The position numbers and the translations under genes are program-made. A stretch of DNA of 7,295 bases from Bacillota bacterium (GTDB lineage: Bacteria; Bacillota; Clostridia; Lachnospirales; Lachnospiraceae): contig JAEWMZ010000083.1 of the NCBI GenBank assembly GCA_023392995.1, forward strand, positions 1 to 7,295. Reading direction: 5' to 3'. Below, piece by piece: positions 5,484 to 7,295 of this stretch. Below the pieces are notes generated by a model. That model had not been told where the DNA came from. It was given only the letters and a program-made list of their open reading frames with translations, and ran no database searches. Position 1 is the first letter of the stretch, and every line of letters starts with the position of its first letter.

Positions 5484-5599
5484 CATCTGTACTATTTTTT
5501 ATTTTATTTCTATTTGGGATTCTCTATTATTCGCATACGTTTATAATATTGTAACACAAAATGTAATTATGCATAGTACCTCATGGAAATTTTCTAATA

Positions 5600-6502
5600 T
5601 TATTTTACGCAGCCAATCAAATCATTTATGTCAGGAATTCCATATTGCTTCATGTAAGCCTCAATCCCCTGAACCACTTCGGCTGTTGCGGTCGGATGAA
5701 TAAAATTTGCGGTACCAACCGCTACCATGGTCGCTCCAGCCATGATAAACTCCAACGCATCCTCCGCAGTTGCTATTCCTCCCATACCAATGATGGGTAA
5801 TTTTACTGCCTGCGCCACCTGATAAACCATTCGAACAGCAACCGGCTTTACTGCCGGTCCGGATAAGCCGCCGGTCTTGTTCGCCAGCAGGAAGGCTCTG
5901 CGGTGAATGTCAATCTTCATACCGGTCAAGGTATTAATGAGGGATAATGCATCTGCACCACCTGCCTCTGCTGCCTTCGCCATTTCTCCAATATCGGTTA
6001 CATTGGGACTCAGCTTCATTATAATTGGTTGCTTTGCTCGTTTTTTCAGCTCTGAGGTAATCTCCTCTACGCATTTTGGATCTTGTCCAAATGCAATTCC
6101 GCCTTCCTTTACATTAGGACAGGATATATTAATTTCAAGCAGATCAATGTCCTGGTCAGCAAGACGTTCTACTACGTCACAATATTCTTCTGTGGTTTTC
6201 CCCACCACATTAACAATAATTTTAGTATCATAGCTTCTTAAAAAGGGAATGTCTCTTTTTATAAATACATCGACTCCTGGGTTTTGTAACCCGATTGCAT
6301 TCAGCATACCGCCATATGTCTCCGCAACCCTGGGCGTGGGATTGCCCGGCCAAGGGACACTGGACACACCTTTGGTGGTTACTGCCCCAAGTTTAGATAA
6401 ATCTACATATTCGCTGTATTCCATTCCGGAGCCAAAGGTTCCTGAAGCCGTTGTCACTGGATTTTTGAAGGTTATTCCCGCCAACGTTACACTGGTATTC
6501 AT
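5600..6502 (-). CDS. pyrD: Dihydroorotate dehydrogenase, class 1B catalytic subunit
   Basis: PyrD oxidises dihydroorotate to orotate with bound FMN and hands the electrons to PyrK. The 300-residue product is of normal length. It shows NPVTTASGTFG (14-24), TTKGV with K44, NAIGLQNPG (68-76), and NISCPNVKEGG (125-135) where C128 is the catalytic base characteristic of class 1 enzymes. IMKLSPN (161-167) and the FMN phosphate-binding GMGGI (239-243) follow, then AGATMVAVGTA (255-265). Cysteine rather than serine as base and the adjacent pyrK gene place it in class 1B, the NAD-dependent soluble type. Its start codon overlaps the pyrK stop by four bases (ATGA), a sign of translational coupling and of 1:1 subunit production. 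Confidence 0.97.
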   Translation of the reverse strand: MNTSVTLAGITFKNPVTTASGTFGSGMEYSEYVDLSKLGAVTTKGVSSVPWPGNPTPRVAETYGGMLNAIGLQNPGVDVFIKRDIPFLRSYDTKIIVNVVGKTTEEYCDVVERLADQDIDLLEINISCPNVKEGGIAFGQDPKCVEEITSELKKRAKQPIIMKLSPNVTDIGEMAKAAEAGGADALSLINTLTGMKIDIHRRAFLLANKTGGLSGPAVKPVAVRMVYQVAQAVKLPIIGMGGIATAEDALEFIMAGATMVAVGTANFIHPTATAEVVQGIEAYMKQYGIPDINDLIGCVK

Positions 6503-7266
6503 AACTCCACCTCTTCCGCATAAAATACCGGACCATCCTTACAGATCCGCTTATTCTTCACATTGCTATGGTGATCAATTTCATTTGTTTTGCATACACA
6601 TCCAAGACAAGCACCAATTCCACAGGCCATACGCTCTTCCATTGATAATTGTGCCTTAATTCCCTTCTCCATAGCAAATGCCTTCACTCCGCGCAGCATC
6701 GGGGTCGGTCCGCAGGCGAATATGATATCTGCTTCCAAATGGTTCTCTCTTATAGCATCAATTACATTTCCCTTCGTGCCTTTACTTCCGTCTTCTGTTG
6801 AAATATAAACGTTTCCATAGGCTTTAAACTCTTCCTCCAAAAACGTGATATCCCGATATCCCAGCACCATCTGCTTTTCACAGGCGAGCTGTTTCGCCAG
6901 CTCCAGCATGGGCGGAATTCCTATCCCTCCGCCTATTAATAAAGCTTTTTTTCCTTCCAAAGTAAAGCCATTTCCCAAAGGCCCCATCGCCTCAATCTGA
7001 TCCGCTGCCTTCGCTTTCGCAAACTCCCCTGTACCAGCCCCTGCAATACGGTAGACCAAGCGAATACTTCCGCTTAACTTGTCTATTTCACAAATGCTAA
7101 TCGGTCTGGGTAATAGTTTGCTTCCATCTCTGGAATACAGGGAGACAAACTGACCTGGCCTTGCCTGTCCGGCTATATCGGGTGCCTCTAGCCACATACT
7201 ATAAATATCCTGTGCTATTTCTACATTTCCAGCTATTTTAGCTTTATTTTTCATTGCTGCCGACAT
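6499..7266 (-). CDS. pyrK: Dihydroorotate dehydrogenase electron-transfer subunit
   Basis: PyrK carries electrons from the FMN of PyrD through a 2Fe-2S cluster and FAD to NAD. The 255 residues follow the ferredoxin-reductase plan. An N-terminal FAD-binding barrel contains RPGQFVSLY (36-44) and the RPIS motif (54-57). A nucleotide-binding domain follows with IGGGIGIPPM (111-120) and CGPTPM (185-190). The C-terminal cluster-binding segment is CGIGACLGCVC with C215, C220 and C223, and the fourth ligand is probably C242 in RICKDGPVF. The ATG at 7266 has AGGAG seven bases upstream and agrees with family length. Only 29 bases lie beyond it in the window, so an upstream pyr gene (often pyrF) cannot be seen. 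The 3' end overlaps pyrD. Confidence 0.96.
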   Translation of the reverse strand: MSAAMKNKAKIAGNVEIAQDIYSMWLEAPDIAGQARPGQFVSLYSRDGSKLLPRPISICEIDKLSGSIRLVYRIAGAGTGEFAKAKAADQIEAMGPLGNGFTLEGKKALLIGGGIGIPPMLELAKQLACEKQMVLGYRDITFLEEEFKAYGNVYISTEDGSKGTKGNVIDAIRENHLEADIIFACGPTPMLRGVKAFAMEKGIKAQLSMEERMACGIGACLGCVCKTNEIDHHSNVKNKRICKDGPVFYAEEVEL

Positions 7267-7295
7267 ATTATTTCTCCTATTAATGAAATTACTCT

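Noticed and set aside
5447..5599. PyrR-type attenuator before pyrE
   Set aside because: There is no terminator with T run and no PyrR-binding loop consensus; only a short hairpin near the ribosome binding site.

Overview
The window looks like chromosomal DNA of a low-to-moderate-GC Firmicute, most likely a clostridium of the Lachnospiraceae type. The evidence is the strong GGAGG-type ribosome binding sites, several TTG starts, AT-rich spacers, the two-subunit (class 1B) dihydroorotate dehydrogenase and an ammonium channel fused to a PII domain. The placement is an inference from gene content, not a database match. Every gene I can support lies on the minus strand, so the layout is described in transcription order, from high to low coordinates.

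Region 1 (7295 to 4769) is the end of a pyrimidine biosynthesis operon. pyrK (electron-transfer subunit) overlaps pyrD (dihydroorotate dehydrogenase catalytic subunit) by four bases. After a 153-base gap comes pyrE (orotate phosphoribosyltransferase). Together they convert dihydroorotate to orotidine monophosphate, passing electrons from the flavin and iron-sulfur subunit to NAD. Earlier pyr genes probably lie beyond the right edge.

Region 2 (4768 to 3272) starts with a 136-base structured repeat directly behind pyrE. It is followed by an unannotated-looking 50-residue membrane protein gene with an excellent ribosome binding site, a 95-base spacer holding an inverted repeat, and queA, the epoxyqueuosine pathway enzyme that acts on tRNA. 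queA most likely starts at a TTG.

Region 3 (3271 to 911) is the most interesting part. An ammonium transporter with a C-terminal PII signalling domain is preceded by a leader of about 510 bases. The leader begins at a near-consensus promoter whose -10 box lies inside a GlnR/TnrA-like palindrome. It then runs through three related intrinsic-terminator hairpins. Each terminator can be replaced by a small alternative hairpin with a six-base loop, an architecture reminiscent of antitermination by ANTAR proteins. Control at initiation, at elongation and through the fused PII domain would all suit a nitrogen-responsive channel.

Region 4 (910 to 1) holds a small orphan gene with a degenerate kinase-like motif set and an AT-rich palindrome at its 5' end, then a 27-base perfect hairpin, and a second copy of the 136-base repeat near the left edge. 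The two repeat copies have exactly the same length and show a compensatory base-pair change in their long stem, so the folded structure appears to matter.
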